A stretch of DNA of 64,000 nt from Terriglobia bacterium (lineage in GTDB: Bacteria; Acidobacteriota; Terriglobia; Terriglobales; Acidobacteriaceae): NCBI GenBank assembly GCA_020073015.1, contig JAIQFZ010000003.1, forward strand, positions 18,358-82,357, given 5' to 3'. This document shows, piece by piece, positions 8,876-17,077 of the stretch. The notes under the pieces are model-generated. The model ran no database searches. It was not told where the DNA came from and saw nothing but the letters and a program-made list of their open reading frames with translations. Both the position numbers and the translations under genes were made by a program. Each line of letters starts with the position of its first letter. Position 1 is the first letter of the stretch.

Positions 8876-9832
8876 ATGATTCAAACCCTGTTTGGCAGCC
8901 TGGACGAAGAGCAGAAACCGAGTTTTCTGGAGCGGATGAAAGAGGCCGTCTCGCGCACGCGCGAGAACCTGGCCGAGCGCATCGAGGATGTGGTCTCGAT
9001 CGGCAAAGAGATTGACCGCTCTACGCTGGACGATCTGGAAGCAACCCTCATCGGCGCCGATCTGGGCACGACCACCACGCACGAAGTCCTGGAGAAGCTT
9101 CGGGAGAAAGCTGACCGGAAGCAGATCAAAGATGCGAGTGAACTGAAGCGGCTGCTGAAAGAAGAGCTGCTGGCGATCCTGACCTCGACCACCTCGCGGC
9201 CGGTGACGAAAGTCGACGGCACACCGGAGGTGATCCTGGTGGTCGGGGTGAATGGGACGGGCAAGACGACCACCATCGGAAAGCTGGCGCAGGTGTTTCG
9301 TTCGCAGGGCAAGACGGTGCTGATGTGTGCAGCGGATACGTTTCGGGCGGCGGCCATTGAGCAACTGGAGATCTGGGGACAGCGCACCGGGACGGAAGTG
9401 ATCAAGACCAAAGCTGGCGGGGATCCGTCGGCGGTGCTGTTTGACGCGCTGCAGTCGGCGAGCGCGCGCAAGACGGATTATGTGATCGTGGATACGGCGG
9501 GGCGCTTGCACACCAAGCAGAACCTGATGCAGGAACTGGAAAAGATGACGCGGACGGCGCAACGCATTGTGCCGGGTGCTCCGCACGAGACTCTCCTGGT
9601 GATGGACGCCACCACAGGCCAGAATGGGCTGCAGCAGGCGCGGTTGTTCACCCAATCGGCGGGAGTGACGGGGATTGTGCTGACCAAACTCGACGGCACC
9701 GCGAAGGGTGGAGTGGTGGTTGCGATTTCACGCGAATTGGGATTGCCGGTGCGATTTGTAGGCGTGGGCGAGAAGGCGGGGGATTTGTTGCCGTTCGATG
9801 CGAAGGAGTTTGTGGAGTCGCTGTTTGCGTGA
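8876..9832 (+). CDS. ftsY: Signal recognition particle receptor FtsY
   Basis: 318 residues, the short form lacking the long acidic A domain of E. coli FtsY. The N-terminal helical N domain runs to about residue 110. The G domain has the P-loop GVNGTGKTTT near 123-132, DTFRAAA near 155, DTAGR near 206 and TKLDG near 270, and ends in VGEKAGDLLPFD. FtsY is the SRP receptor GTPase that docks ribosome-nascent chains at the Sec translocon. The short N-terminus suggests membrane attachment through the amphipathic start of the N domain (MIQTLFGSL). All GTPase motifs are intact. Confidence 0.96.
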   Translation: MIQTLFGSLDEEQKPSFLERMKEAVSRTRENLAERIEDVVSIGKEIDRSTLDDLEATLIGADLGTTTTHEVLEKLREKADRKQIKDASELKRLLKEELLAILTSTTSRPVTKVDGTPEVILVVGVNGTGKTTTIGKLAQVFRSQGKTVLMCAADTFRAAAIEQLEIWGQRTGTEVIKTKAGGDPSAVLFDALQSASARKTDYVIVDTAGRLHTKQNLMQELEKMTRTAQRIVPGAPHETLLVMDATTGQNGLQQARLFTQSAGVTGIVLTKLDGTAKGGVVVAISRELGLPVRFVGVGEKAGDLLPFDAKEFVESLFA

Positions 9833-9950
9833 AGCGGTAGTCGGTAGCCAGTAGGCGGTAGTCAGTTTTCTTCGCCGGGCGCTTCTTCAATCTCGTTTCT
9901 GATTTCCTCCGTGACTCTGTGTCTCTGTGGTGAAATAGGGTCTGATCTTC

Positions 9951-11099
9951 ATGACAGCTGACGAACAATCCATGCGGCAGGTGCTGGAGCTGGCGCGCGC
10001 GGGTATCGGGCTGGTTTCGCCAAATCCGGCGGTGGGGGCGGTGGTGGTCGACGCCTCTGGGAACGAAGCCGGCGCTGGCACGCACACTTACGACGGCGTC
10101 AAGCATGCTGAAATTCTGGCGCTGGAGCAGGCGGGCGGACGTGCGCGCGGCGGGACGCTCTATCTGAATCTGGAGCCCTGCTCGCATCAGGGACGAACGG
10201 GACCGTGCGCGGAGTCGGTCGTTGCGGCCGGAATTCAGCGGGTGGTTTGCTCGATGCAGGATCCGAATCCGCTGGTGGCCGGGCAGGGATTTGCCACGCT
10301 TCGTGCCGCCGGTATTCGCGTAGAAATTGGAGCGTTCGAGGCGGAAGCGAAAAAGCTGAATGAGAGTTTCGCCAAGTACATCCGGCACCGCATCCCGCTG
10401 GTCACGCTGAAGGGGGCGATGACGCTGGATGGCAAGATTGCGCCGCCTCCTTCGGGAACGCGGCACCCGACGGATGTCGCAGCGGGCGGCTCGACCGGCG
10501 GGTGGATCACGGGCGAAATCGCGCGCCAGCATGTTCATCAGTTGCGGCACCAGCATGATGCCATCATGGCCGGCGTGGGCACGGTCATTGCCGACGATCC
10601 GCTGCTGACCGACCGCAGCGGGTTGGCGCGACGGCGGCCGCTGCTGCGAGTCATCCTCGATTCCTGGTTGCGACTGCCGCAGGCGTCGCGGCTGGTCAAG
10701 ACGGCGAAGGACGACGTGCTGGTGCTTTGTTCGTCGGCGGACGAAAGCAAGCAGCGAGAGATCGAGAAACTCGGCGTCCGGGTGGAGCGGATTGCTCCCA
10801 TGCCCGATGGACGGCCCGACTTGGCCGATGTCATGCGCCATCTCGGGAAACACGAAATCACCAGCCTGCTGATTGAGGGCGGGGCGACGCTGAACTGGTC
10901 GGCGCTGTCGTCGGGAGTGGTGGACAAGCTGTTTCTCTACTACGCGCCGAAGATCTTGGGCGAGGGTTCAGTTCCGTTTACGGCCAGCCAGGGCGCGGGA
11001 ATTCATCATGGAGCGATTCAGGCGCGGCACCTGCAACTGCATCAGTTTGGGGAGGACTTTGCGGTGGAGGGGTATTTGAGGGATCCGTATCAGGGGTGA
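9951..11099 (+). CDS. ribD: Bifunctional riboflavin biosynthesis protein RibD
   Basis: 382 residues. The N-terminal deaminase domain (about 1-145) carries HAE at residues 52-54 and PCSHQGRTGPC around 76-86, the zinc ligands of the pyrimidine deaminase. The C-terminal reductase domain (about 150-380) has TLKGAMTLDGKIA and the NADPH-site segments HDAIMAGVGTVIADDP and LLIEGGATLNWS. It converts the GTP-derived 2,5-diaminopyrimidine intermediate to 5-amino-6-ribitylamino uracil phosphate. Riboflavin synthase (ribE) lies 1.6 kb downstream on the same strand, separated by a DUF3806 gene and a transposase, so an original rib cluster has probably been interrupted. Confidence 0.95.
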   Translation: MTADEQSMRQVLELARAGIGLVSPNPAVGAVVVDASGNEAGAGTHTYDGVKHAEILALEQAGGRARGGTLYLNLEPCSHQGRTGPCAESVVAAGIQRVVCSMQDPNPLVAGQGFATLRAAGIRVEIGAFEAEAKKLNESFAKYIRHRIPLVTLKGAMTLDGKIAPPPSGTRHPTDVAAGGSTGGWITGEIARQHVHQLRHQHDAIMAGVGTVIADDPLLTDRSGLARRRPLLRVILDSWLRLPQASRLVKTAKDDVLVLCSSADESKQREIEKLGVRVERIAPMPDGRPDLADVMRHLGKHEITSLLIEGGATLNWSALSSGVVDKLFLYYAPKILGEGSVPFTASQGAGIHHGAIQARHLQLHQFGEDFAVEGYLRDPYQG

Positions 11100-11203
11100 G
11101 ATCTAAGGAAGATCAAGGCGTCTCGCAGAAGTGCCATCCAGCGGTTGTTGGTGCTATGGCGATATTTCGCCAATCATCGTGGTTGGTGGTACGCTGCTTG
11201 GCG

Positions 11204-11704
11204 ATGAAACCCCTGATGTGGCTGGCCTTGTTGAGTTGTGTGGGCTTGCTGTTTGGCCAGTCTGCTCACGAGGCTGCGCCTGATCCCAAGTTCTCGGAGC
11301 CTTCACGCGAGGATAGTGAACGCCTCGACCAACAGAGAGCCGTTGTTGCGGCTGCCGTAAGACGAAGATATGGCACAGCAGCGCTTACCAGAACGAAGAT
11401 AGATCTGCCGATTCTGCAGAGGCTGCTTGATGACAAGGCGTTCAAGAAGTCTCAGACGTACGAGTTGCAGAGTCTGGGCGTGGTGTTCGGCGATGTACTG
11501 ACCAGCGAATTCTCTTTGCGATGGGTAATGATTACAGATGAGTACGGTACTGATCCGACACTGCGCTTCAAGAATACGAGCATAAATATCAACGCGCTCA
11601 CGATGATCTCCAAGCGCGTCGAAAGGGATGAGACTGTAGATGTCTTCGAGCTACTGCGAAAAACTCGCGAGGCGCTGGCAGACGCTGAGAGAACGTTCCG
11701 CTAA
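11204..11704 (+). CDS. Exported DUF3806-like protein
   Basis: 166 residues from ATG 11204. This start is preferred because it gives a signal peptide (MKPLMWLALLSCVGLLFGQS). A longer frame begins at GTG 11096, overlapping the ribD stop, and would add 36 unconvincing residues. The C-terminal half resembles DUF3806: LGVVFGDVLTSEFSLRWVMI, TDEYGTDPTLRF, and LTMISKRVERDETVDVFELL. The function of DUF3806 is unknown. Its position between ribD and the transposase remnants suggests read-through from ribD but no metabolic link to riboflavin. Confidence 0.7.
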   Translation: MKPLMWLALLSCVGLLFGQSAHEAAPDPKFSEPSREDSERLDQQRAVVAAAVRRRYGTAALTRTKIDLPILQRLLDDKAFKKSQTYELQSLGVVFGDVLTSEFSLRWVMITDEYGTDPTLRFKNTSININALTMISKRVERDETVDVFELLRKTREALADAERTFR

Positions 11705-11755
11705 GCACAAGTCCCTGGGAGGCTGGCCCACCTTTTCCGGATCATATTGACTCCA

Positions 11756-11798
11756 AGGGGTGCCCCGTCCTTGTCGCGTTCTGTGCGACAGGGCGGGG
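11756..11798 (-). repeat. REP palindrome of the RAYT family, inverted copy
   Basis: Bases 11756-11798 contain ccttgtcgcgttctgtgcg and flanking gggg/cccc arms. They are the reverse-orientation counterpart of the palindromes at 11963-12005 and 12624-12665. The following bases (gactttgacttctgattccc) also match the reverse complement of the transposase 3' end, so this is part of an inverted decayed copy. Confidence 0.7.
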
Positions 11799-11837
11799 AC
11801 TTTGACTTCTGATTCCCGGCCCCGACTTTGAGAGTGA

Positions 11838-12005
11838 CCTGCGGCAGTTTCCGCCACTATGCCACCCCCGTCGACGGCACCGTCTAGATTGAGTCGCACT
11901 GGACTGCTGGAACACGTGAGGAACTGGGACTCGCGGCTACGATTCAAAGTCGAAGTCAAGAACCCCACCCTGTCGCACAGAACGCGACAAGGGTGGGGCA
12001 CCCCT
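11838..12005 (+). pseudogene. Decayed 3' fragment of the RAYT transposase with its REP
   Basis: This stretch is a diverged copy of 12500-12665. Shared strings include ttccgccactatg, gattgagtcgcactggactg, gattcaa-gtcgaagtcaa and the terminal palindrome 11963-12005. It carries the last part of a RAYT reading frame with substitutions and indels, so it is a remnant of a second copy in direct orientation upstream of the intact gene. Confidence 0.8.
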
Positions 12006-12090
12006 AGGCGTCAAGTTGATTGGGAAAATCGAACCAAAATGACGTTCGCCGATCACATTCACGGCTCCGGAATGGACTTACGATTCTCAC

Positions 12091-12717
12091 ATGCCTTGGA
12101 GTCTCCAGCGCTTCCAGCAAGCCGGCTGTCTCCATTTCATCACCTTCAGCTGCCATCACCGCGATCCTCTCTTAGCCGAAGCTCACGCTCGCAACGTCTT
12201 CGAGCAGACCCTTGAGCGGGTACGCCAATGGTACGGGTTCTTCGTCTCCGGGTATGTGGTCATGCCCGAACACGTGCACCTGCTGATCAGTGAACCGGAA
12301 CGCGGGCAGCTGTCTCTCGCGCTGCAGATGCTCAAGCAGAACAGCGCGCGCCAGCTCCGTGGTCCGGAGGGCGCGCCTTTCTGGCTGCCGCGCTACTACG
12401 ATTTCAATGTGTGGAGTAACGCGAAGCGTGTCGAGAAGCTACGCTACATCCACCGCAATCCGGTGAAGCGAGGCTTGGTCGAGCGTCCTGAAGACTGGGC
12501 CTGGAGCAGCTTCCGCCACTATGCAACCGGGGTCGAGGGCACAGTCGAGATTGAGTCGCACTGGACTGCCCGAAAGCGGGAGCAGTTGGGAATCGTGCCG
12601 ACGATTCAACGTCGAAGTCAAAAGCCCACCCTGTCGCACAAAACGCGACAAGGGTGGGGCACCCTCAGGAGTAGGATGATCCTTCTGGAGGACGGCCATG
12701 TTTACCGGAATCGTTGA
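12091..12717 (+). CDS. REP-associated tyrosine transposase (RAYT, Y1/HUH family)
   Basis: 208 residues. The HUH motif is HVH at residues 61-63 (MPEHVHLL), and the catalytic Tyr is in LRYIHRNPVKRGLV near residue 119. RAYTs are single-strand DNA transposases domesticated to mobilise or maintain REP palindromes. A REP of its own family overlaps the 3' end (12624-12665) and two related copies lie upstream. The family usually ends soon after the RKREQLGI region near residue 168. The last 35-40 residues here are read through the REP, and the stop lies 20 bases inside ribE. It is inserted between ribD and ribE. Catalytic residues appear intact. Confidence 0.93.
   Translation: MPWSLQRFQQAGCLHFITFSCHHRDPLLAEAHARNVFEQTLERVRQWYGFFVSGYVVMPEHVHLLISEPERGQLSLALQMLKQNSARQLRGPEGAPFWLPRYYDFNVWSNAKRVEKLRYIHRNPVKRGLVERPEDWAWSSFRHYATGVEGTVEIESHWTARKREQLGIVPTIQRRSQKPTLSHKTRQGWGTLRSRMILLEDGHVYRNR
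12624..12665. repeat. REP palindrome at the 3' end of the RAYT gene
   Basis: Imperfect palindrome with outer arms gcccaccct and agggtgggg around tgtcgcacaaaacgcgaca (inner arms tgtcgc and gcgaca). It has the same sequence family as 11756-11798 and 11963-12005. It is translated as the tail of the transposase (PTLSHKTRQGWGTL). Confidence 0.8.
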
Positions 12718-13357
12718 AGAAGTTGGGAAGGTCGCGAAGATTGAGCAGCGGGGAGAGAATCGCCGGATTACCGTCGAAGCGACGAACACTCCGAAGGAAC
12801 TGGGAACCGGGCAGAGTGTTGCGGTCAGCGGAGTCTGCCTGACTGCCCTCGACATAAAACCGCGGTCATTCTGCGCGGACTTGGCGCCGGAAACCTGGGA
12901 GCGGACTTCGTTCTCGCGCATTCACGAAGGGGCGCTGGTCAACCTGGAGTTGCCGATGAAGGCCGATGGGCGCTTTGGCGGGCACATCGTGCAGGGGCAC
13001 GTGGACGGCGTTGGCCGGCTGATTGAGTTCGAGCGCATCCTGGATTCGGAAGGCCGGGATTCCGAGAACTGGTGGCTGCACATCGAAATTCCATCCGAGG
13101 TCGAGAAGTACACGGTGTTTAAGGGATCGATCTCGATTGAAGGGATCAGCCTGACGGTCGCAAAATTGGAGAAGAACCGCTGCACGATTGCCATCATCCC
13201 GCACACGGTGGAGCTGACCAATCTCGGTTCACTCAAGCCGGGCGATCCGGTCAATCTGGAAGCTGACGTGATTGCGAAGTACGTCGAGAAGATGATGAAG
13301 AGCGAACCGGCACAGAGTCCCCTTACGGTGGAAGACCTGGTGGGGCAAGGGTTTTAG
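12698..13357 (+). CDS. ribE: Riboflavin synthase alpha chain
   Basis: 219 residues starting with the hallmark MFTGIVEEVG; ribosome binding site ctggagga upstream. Two lumazine-binding barrels: the first up to about residue 95, the second from GHIVQGHVDGVGRL onwards, with the paired motifs SVSGVCLT-like (VAVSGVCLTAL) and SIEGISLTVA. It dismutates two 6,7-dimethyl-8-ribityllumazine molecules to riboflavin. The start overlaps the last 20 bases of the RAYT gene, and the ribosome binding site sits inside the transposase frame, so translation may now depend on the inserted element. Confidence 0.96.
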   Translation: MFTGIVEEVGKVAKIEQRGENRRITVEATNTPKELGTGQSVAVSGVCLTALDIKPRSFCADLAPETWERTSFSRIHEGALVNLELPMKADGRFGGHIVQGHVDGVGRLIEFERILDSEGRDSENWWLHIEIPSEVEKYTVFKGSISIEGISLTVAKLEKNRCTIAIIPHTVELTNLGSLKPGDPVNLEADVIAKYVEKMMKSEPAQSPLTVEDLVGQGF

Positions 13358-13430
13358 AGACAGTGGGTAGTGGTCAGTTATCGGACACGTGGGTCGTCCC
13401 TCCGGGACTTCACTGATTTTTCCCATCCTA

Positions 13431-13450
13431 CCCCGCGCTGAAGCGCGGGG
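13431..13450. repeat. REP-like perfect palindrome between convergent genes
   Basis: Arms ccccgcgct (13431-13439) and agcgcgggg (13442-13450) with a two-base loop. It lies between convergent ribE and the mlaF-like gene with no T-tract, so it is a REP-type hairpin rather than a typical terminator. It shares the gctgaagc centre with the repeat at 52916-52935. Confidence 0.7.
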
Positions 13451-13499
13451 CTAAGCTGGCTCGCCCCCCGGGGCTGGATCGTCCAGCGACAGCCTGCTC

Positions 13500-14276
13500 T
13501 TACGCTTCCAGCGTCAGTTCGTCCAACTCGAGAAACTCCTTGACGATGGGTTCGGTGGATTTCTCCATCTCCTTGTAGGGGCCGAAGAAGATGACTCGTG
13601 CTTCGTGCAGGAACACAATGCGGTCGGCGAGTTTCTTGGCCAGGCGCATGTCGTGGGTGACGACGACGGAGGTCAGGTGGAGATGCAGTTTGAGGCGCGC
13701 GATGAGGTCGCCGAGCAGGTTGCCCATGAGCGGGTCAACCATGGTGGTGGGCTCATCGTACAGAACGCACTCGGGCTGTGCCGCCAGAGCACGCGCGATC
13801 GCGACCGAGCGCTTCATTCCGGTGGAGAGGTCGGAGGGCAGTAACTCGCGCATCTCTTTGACGCCGACCATTTCGAGCAGGCCATCGACGACCTGGTAGA
13901 TCTGCTCTTCGGAAAGCTCTCCTTTTTCGCGCAACGGAAAGGCAACATTTTCGCCGACGCTCAGGGAGTCGAAGAGCGCGCCGTTCTGGAACACCATGGT
14001 CACTTTCTTGCGAATTTCTTCCAGTTGCACTTCGTTGTAATCGGTAATGTCGCGGCTGGCGACGATGACCCGTCCGGAATCCGGTTTGAGAAAACCCATA
14101 ATGTGATGCAGTGCGACGGACTTGCCCACGCCGCTTCGTCCCAGGATACAGACCATCTCTCCGGGCAGAACGTCGAAGCTGACGTCCTGCAAAACCACGC
14201 TGTCCCCGAATGCCTTGGAGACGTTCTTGAACTCGATGTAGGGAGGTTGAGCGTCCGCAGCCATTGGCATCAGCAT
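13500..14276 (-). CDS. ABC transporter ATP-binding protein, MlaF-like
   Basis: 258 residues. Walker A GRSGVGKS near residues 46-53, Q-loop MVFQNGALFDSLSV, a signature with an unusual T (LSTGMKRSVAIARAL) near 150, Walker B CVLYDEPTT near 172, and the switch His in VTHDM. The order and the FQ-GALFDSLSV-ENVAF string are typical of MlaF/Ttg2A, the cytoplasmic ATPase that drives phospholipid movement across the envelope. No MlaE permease or MlaD (MCE) gene is adjacent; the next minus-strand gene is mobA. The permease must be encoded elsewhere. Several close Met codons (residues 1, 3, 5) leave the exact start uncertain. Confidence 0.85.
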   Translation of the reverse strand: MLMPMAADAQPPYIEFKNVSKAFGDSVVLQDVSFDVLPGEMVCILGRSGVGKSVALHHIMGFLKPDSGRVIVASRDITDYNEVQLEEIRKKVTMVFQNGALFDSLSVGENVAFPLREKGELSEEQIYQVVDGLLEMVGVKEMRELLPSDLSTGMKRSVAIARALAAQPECVLYDEPTTMVDPLMGNLLGDLIARLKLHLHLTSVVVTHDMRLAKKLADRIVFLHEARVIFFGPYKEMEKSTEPIVKEFLELDELTLEA

Positions 14277-14304
14277 GGCATGAGAGGCGGGTGGGGCTCA
14301 AGGG

Positions 14305-14904
14305 CTAGAACGAGTCCTCGGCCCGGTGCCGGTCTTCTGGAGTGTTGACGTTGAAAAAGTTGCGCTCGGAAAAACCCGCCTTCTTCAGTTCGCCTTCTTC
14401 GATGATGCGGATGGCGAGGCCGGCGAACACTGCGTCGATCTTGTACTTTCCTGCTCGCAAGGCGCGGTCGGCCGCACCGGCGAACTCGCGGCGGTACACG
14501 GCACAGAGCGGCTGGAAACCGTTTCCCGTCCGCGGGACAGTGACGACCGCACCGCTTTCCTCGGCCGCTGAGAACAGGCAGGAGAGCAGGTCTTCGGACA
14601 CGAACGGCATGTCCACCGCCAGCATCAGGTTCCATTCCGCAGACGAACGCACGAGAGCCGCATGGATTCCAGCCAGCGGACCACAGCCGGAGTAGACGTC
14701 TTCGACCACGGATCCGTAGTTGGAGAAACGGACGGGGTCGCCGACAATCGCCACGCTGGGGCACACGTGGCCGATCACAGCCAGAGCGCGCTCCAGCAGA
14801 GTCCGGCCCTGAAATTCCAGGAAAGCCTTGTCGGCTCCCATGCGAGAGCTCTGGCCTCCTGCCAGGAGGAACCCCATGCGCGAAAGCTGGGTTGGTAGTT
14901 TCAT
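14305..14904 (-). CDS. mobA: Molybdenum cofactor guanylyltransferase MobA
   Basis: 199 residues, near the E. coli length. The nucleotide-binding loop LAGGQSSRMGADKAFL sits at residues 14-29, followed by GPLAGIHAAL and the Mg-binding VDMPFV. The C-terminal NVNTPEDR is typical of the family. MobA attaches GMP to molybdopterin to make the MGD cofactor for DMSO-reductase type enzymes. A second, MocA-like nucleotidyltransferase is at 34622. The 28-base gap to the upstream mlaF-like gene suggests a possible shared transcript. Confidence 0.88.
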   Translation of the reverse strand: MKLPTQLSRMGFLLAGGQSSRMGADKAFLEFQGRTLLERALAVIGHVCPSVAIVGDPVRFSNYGSVVEDVYSGCGPLAGIHAALVRSSAEWNLMLAVDMPFVSEDLLSCLFSAAEESGAVVTVPRTGNGFQPLCAVYRREFAGAADRALRAGKYKIDAVFAGLAIRIIEEGELKKAGFSERNFFNVNTPEDRHRAEDSF

Positions 14905-15050
14905 GTGAGGATCCTGGTCCGCACCGGATGGATCACGCTGTTATGGAAAAGCATAAGTCCTGTCCCGCAGTACACGAAAGTAACCTACCCAGAAACGACA
15001 AGGCGACGGATGATGGAGTGGTTCCGCCGGTTCTGGAGCCATTCGTCATC

Positions 15051-15584
15051 ATGCCGCAAAAACTCATGGATGTTCTCATGCTGGGACGCTGCTCGCACGA
15101 GTTTTCCTGGCCGCGGCGTGCGGCCAGTGGAGAGTACTACCAAGTGTGCCTGCTGTGCGCGGCCGCCTATCAGTATGACTGGAAGACGATGCGGCGAGGC
15201 AGCCGAGTGGACAATCCGGTGGCGGAAACGACCGCCGGCCGCCGTCGATCGGGCCAGAAGAAGCCGACCTGGATGCCGCGCGCGCGCCGCCTGAAGCTGA
15301 ACACCCCGATTCGATATCGCGGAAAGAACTTGAGCACGTGGTACGAGGGCGTCATCCAGAACATCAGCCAGTCGGGCGTGATGTTCCACGGTCCGCAGCA
15401 ACTGCCAGCGAATGCGCTGGTAGAGCTGATTTTTGAGATGCCGGAAGAAATCTCTGGACAGAAAAACAGCGGCGTTCTGTGCCAGGGACGACTGATTCGC
15501 ATCAAGGACGCAGTGGACAATACGGAAGACGCTTTCGGGTTGGCGGCCTCAATTCTGGACTACAAGTTTCTGCACCATAAGTGA
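15051..15584 (+). CDS. PilZ domain protein with Cys-rich N-terminal segment
   Basis: 177 residues from ATG 15051. Longer frames from 14943 or 14892 are possible but the last would overlap mobA. The N-terminal part has GRCSHEFSWPRR and YYQVCLLCAAAYQYDW, a Cys/His pattern like a small zinc ribbon that precedes PilZ in acidobacterial proteins. The C-terminal PilZ-type barrel has RARRLKLNTPIRYRG, VIQNISQSGVMFHG and LPANALVELIFEM. PilZ domains bind c-di-GMP. The N-terminal Arg-rich motif before the barrel is present in part, so c-di-GMP binding is plausible but not certain. Confidence 0.8.
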   Translation: MPQKLMDVLMLGRCSHEFSWPRRAASGEYYQVCLLCAAAYQYDWKTMRRGSRVDNPVAETTAGRRRSGQKKPTWMPRARRLKLNTPIRYRGKNLSTWYEGVIQNISQSGVMFHGPQQLPANALVELIFEMPEEISGQKNSGVLCQGRLIRIKDAVDNTEDAFGLAASILDYKFLHHK

Positions 15585-15772
15585 ACTGGAGCCAGGATCG
15601 CTTCCCAGCCACACCGGGATCCTCCACCCGACGGCCTACTTCCCAGTTGAGTGTTGCCCATCAGTGATGGTGTCCATCTGATCACTTCCCCCAAGAAATT
15701 TCGCTGTGACCAGCCGCTCGCATGCATCTAAACTGGTATAGAAATTTCCCTTTCTTCACTCAGGAGTGATCT

Positions 15773-16873
15773 ATGAGACACAGGGCAGGAACGCATCTTT
15801 GGGTCGTTTTGCTGGTTGGCATTCTCGGCGTGGGCGCGGCGTGCACGAAGGCGCCCGATGACAGCCAGTTGACCGGGCAGATCCAATCCAAGCTCAACGA
15901 GGATTCCGGGCTCCAGGGGAAGTCCATCACGGTGCAGACTTCGGGCGGAACGGTTACGCTTTCGGGGACCGTGGACAATGATGCCCAGCGCACGGCGGCG
16001 GCCCGTTATGCTTCGGGAATCCCTGGCATCAAGCAAGTGGTGAACAATCTGCAAACGACGCCGACGGCAGCAACTGTGCCTGCGGAACCCGCGCCGGACC
16101 AAGCGGCACAGACGCCTGCGCCGGAACCCGCGAGACCAGCAACCAAATCAAAACCAAGTGCAACGCACCGGCGGACCCAGCGCAGCACTCCGGTCGAGGA
16201 AGTGGCGGCTGCGCCAGCGGCTGCGGCCAGAGAAGCCATGGCTCAGGAACAATCGGCACCCGCTCCCGTCGCTGCGTCAACTCCGCCGCCTCCGCCAGCC
16301 CCACCGGCACCGAAGAAGGTCACGATTCCTTCGGGCACCACGATGGCCATTCGGCTGGTGGATGCGATCAACTCAGAAACGGCGCAGCCTGGGGAAACCT
16401 TCCGGGCAACTTTGGACTCGCCCCTATCGAGCGAGGGTGACGTGGCGATTCCTTCCGGATATGACGTGCAAGGGCACGTGGTGGAGGTGAAGAGCGCGGG
16501 AAAATTTGCAGGCAAGTCGGAACTGGTGCTGCAGTTGGACCGGATCACAGTGGGCGGGAAGTCGTATAGCATCCAGACTGACCAATACCGTCGGCAGGGC
16601 AGCTCACGGACTACCAACACCGCGGAAAAGGTCGGGGCGGGCGCTGCGATCGGGGCCATCATTGGCGGAATTGCTGGGGGCGGCAAAGGCGCAGGCATTG
16701 GCGCTGCCGCGGGCGGCGGATTGGGCGGAGGCGTGCAGGCAGCCACCAAAGGACAGCAGATCAAGCTGCCGACCGAGACTGTGCTGAACTTCACCCTGCA
16801 GTCACCGTTGACTGTGACACAGGTTGAGGAAGGTCCGAACTCCAGTCGCAGGAAGATGGACGTCCCGCAATAG
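15773..16873 (+). CDS. BON-domain lipoprotein with glycine-zipper C-terminus
   Basis: 366 residues. The signal sequence ends in a lipobox (LGVGAAC, Cys24), so it is an envelope lipoprotein. A BON domain at about 30-90 (ITVQTSGGTVTLSGTVDNDA, GIKQVVNNLQ) is followed by a Pro/Ala-rich linker to about 180. Next comes a beta-rich region (VTIPSGTTMAIRLVDAINSE) like adhesin/DUF-type exported domains, and then a glycine-zipper stretch (GAGAAIGAIIGGIAGGGKGA) around 285-325. Likely an outer-membrane or periplasmic stability protein. A strong terminator follows within 21 bases. Confidence 0.82.
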   Translation: MRHRAGTHLWVVLLVGILGVGAACTKAPDDSQLTGQIQSKLNEDSGLQGKSITVQTSGGTVTLSGTVDNDAQRTAAARYASGIPGIKQVVNNLQTTPTAATVPAEPAPDQAAQTPAPEPARPATKSKPSATHRRTQRSTPVEEVAAAPAAAAREAMAQEQSAPAPVAASTPPPPPAPPAPKKVTIPSGTTMAIRLVDAINSETAQPGETFRATLDSPLSSEGDVAIPSGYDVQGHVVEVKSAGKFAGKSELVLQLDRITVGGKSYSIQTDQYRRQGSSRTTNTAEKVGAGAAIGAIIGGIAGGGKGAGIGAAAGGGLGGGVQAATKGQQIKLPTETVLNFTLQSPLTVTQVEEGPNSSRRKMDVPQ

Positions 16874-16893
16874 GCAAGGCTAGCGCCTCAGCC

Positions 16894-16924
16894 AGGGCAC
16901 CCGTAGGGTGCCCTTTATTTTTTG
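16894..16924 (+). terminator. Rho-independent terminator
   Basis: Perfect 9-bp stem: arms 16894-16902 (agggcaccc) and 16906-16914 (gggtgccct) with loop gta. It is followed directly by ttattttttg. It lies 21 bases after the BON lipoprotein stop. Confidence 0.93.
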
Positions 16925-17077
16925 CGGGTTCCGGCCGACGATGGCTGCGAGTCACCGTTGCGTTTCTAATCACCCAACGATGTGACGGTCCTCACCGTCG
17001 GGAGTTTGCCACGCTACTACACTGACCTGTTGTACGCAGTGCAAGACGAGGGAGCGTTGACTCCCGTGGAGGAAATC

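Noticed and set aside
7562..9655. A 697-residue ORF antisense to the HD-GYP and ftsY genes
   Set aside because: It runs opposite two well-recognised genes, its sequence is rich in Arg, His and Gln as expected from the reverse frame of GC-rich codons, and it has no domain or ribosome binding site.
9648..10853. A 401-residue minus-strand ORF opposite ribD
   Set aside because: Shadow of ribD; no recognisable domain, and the deaminase-reductase motifs are all on the + strand.
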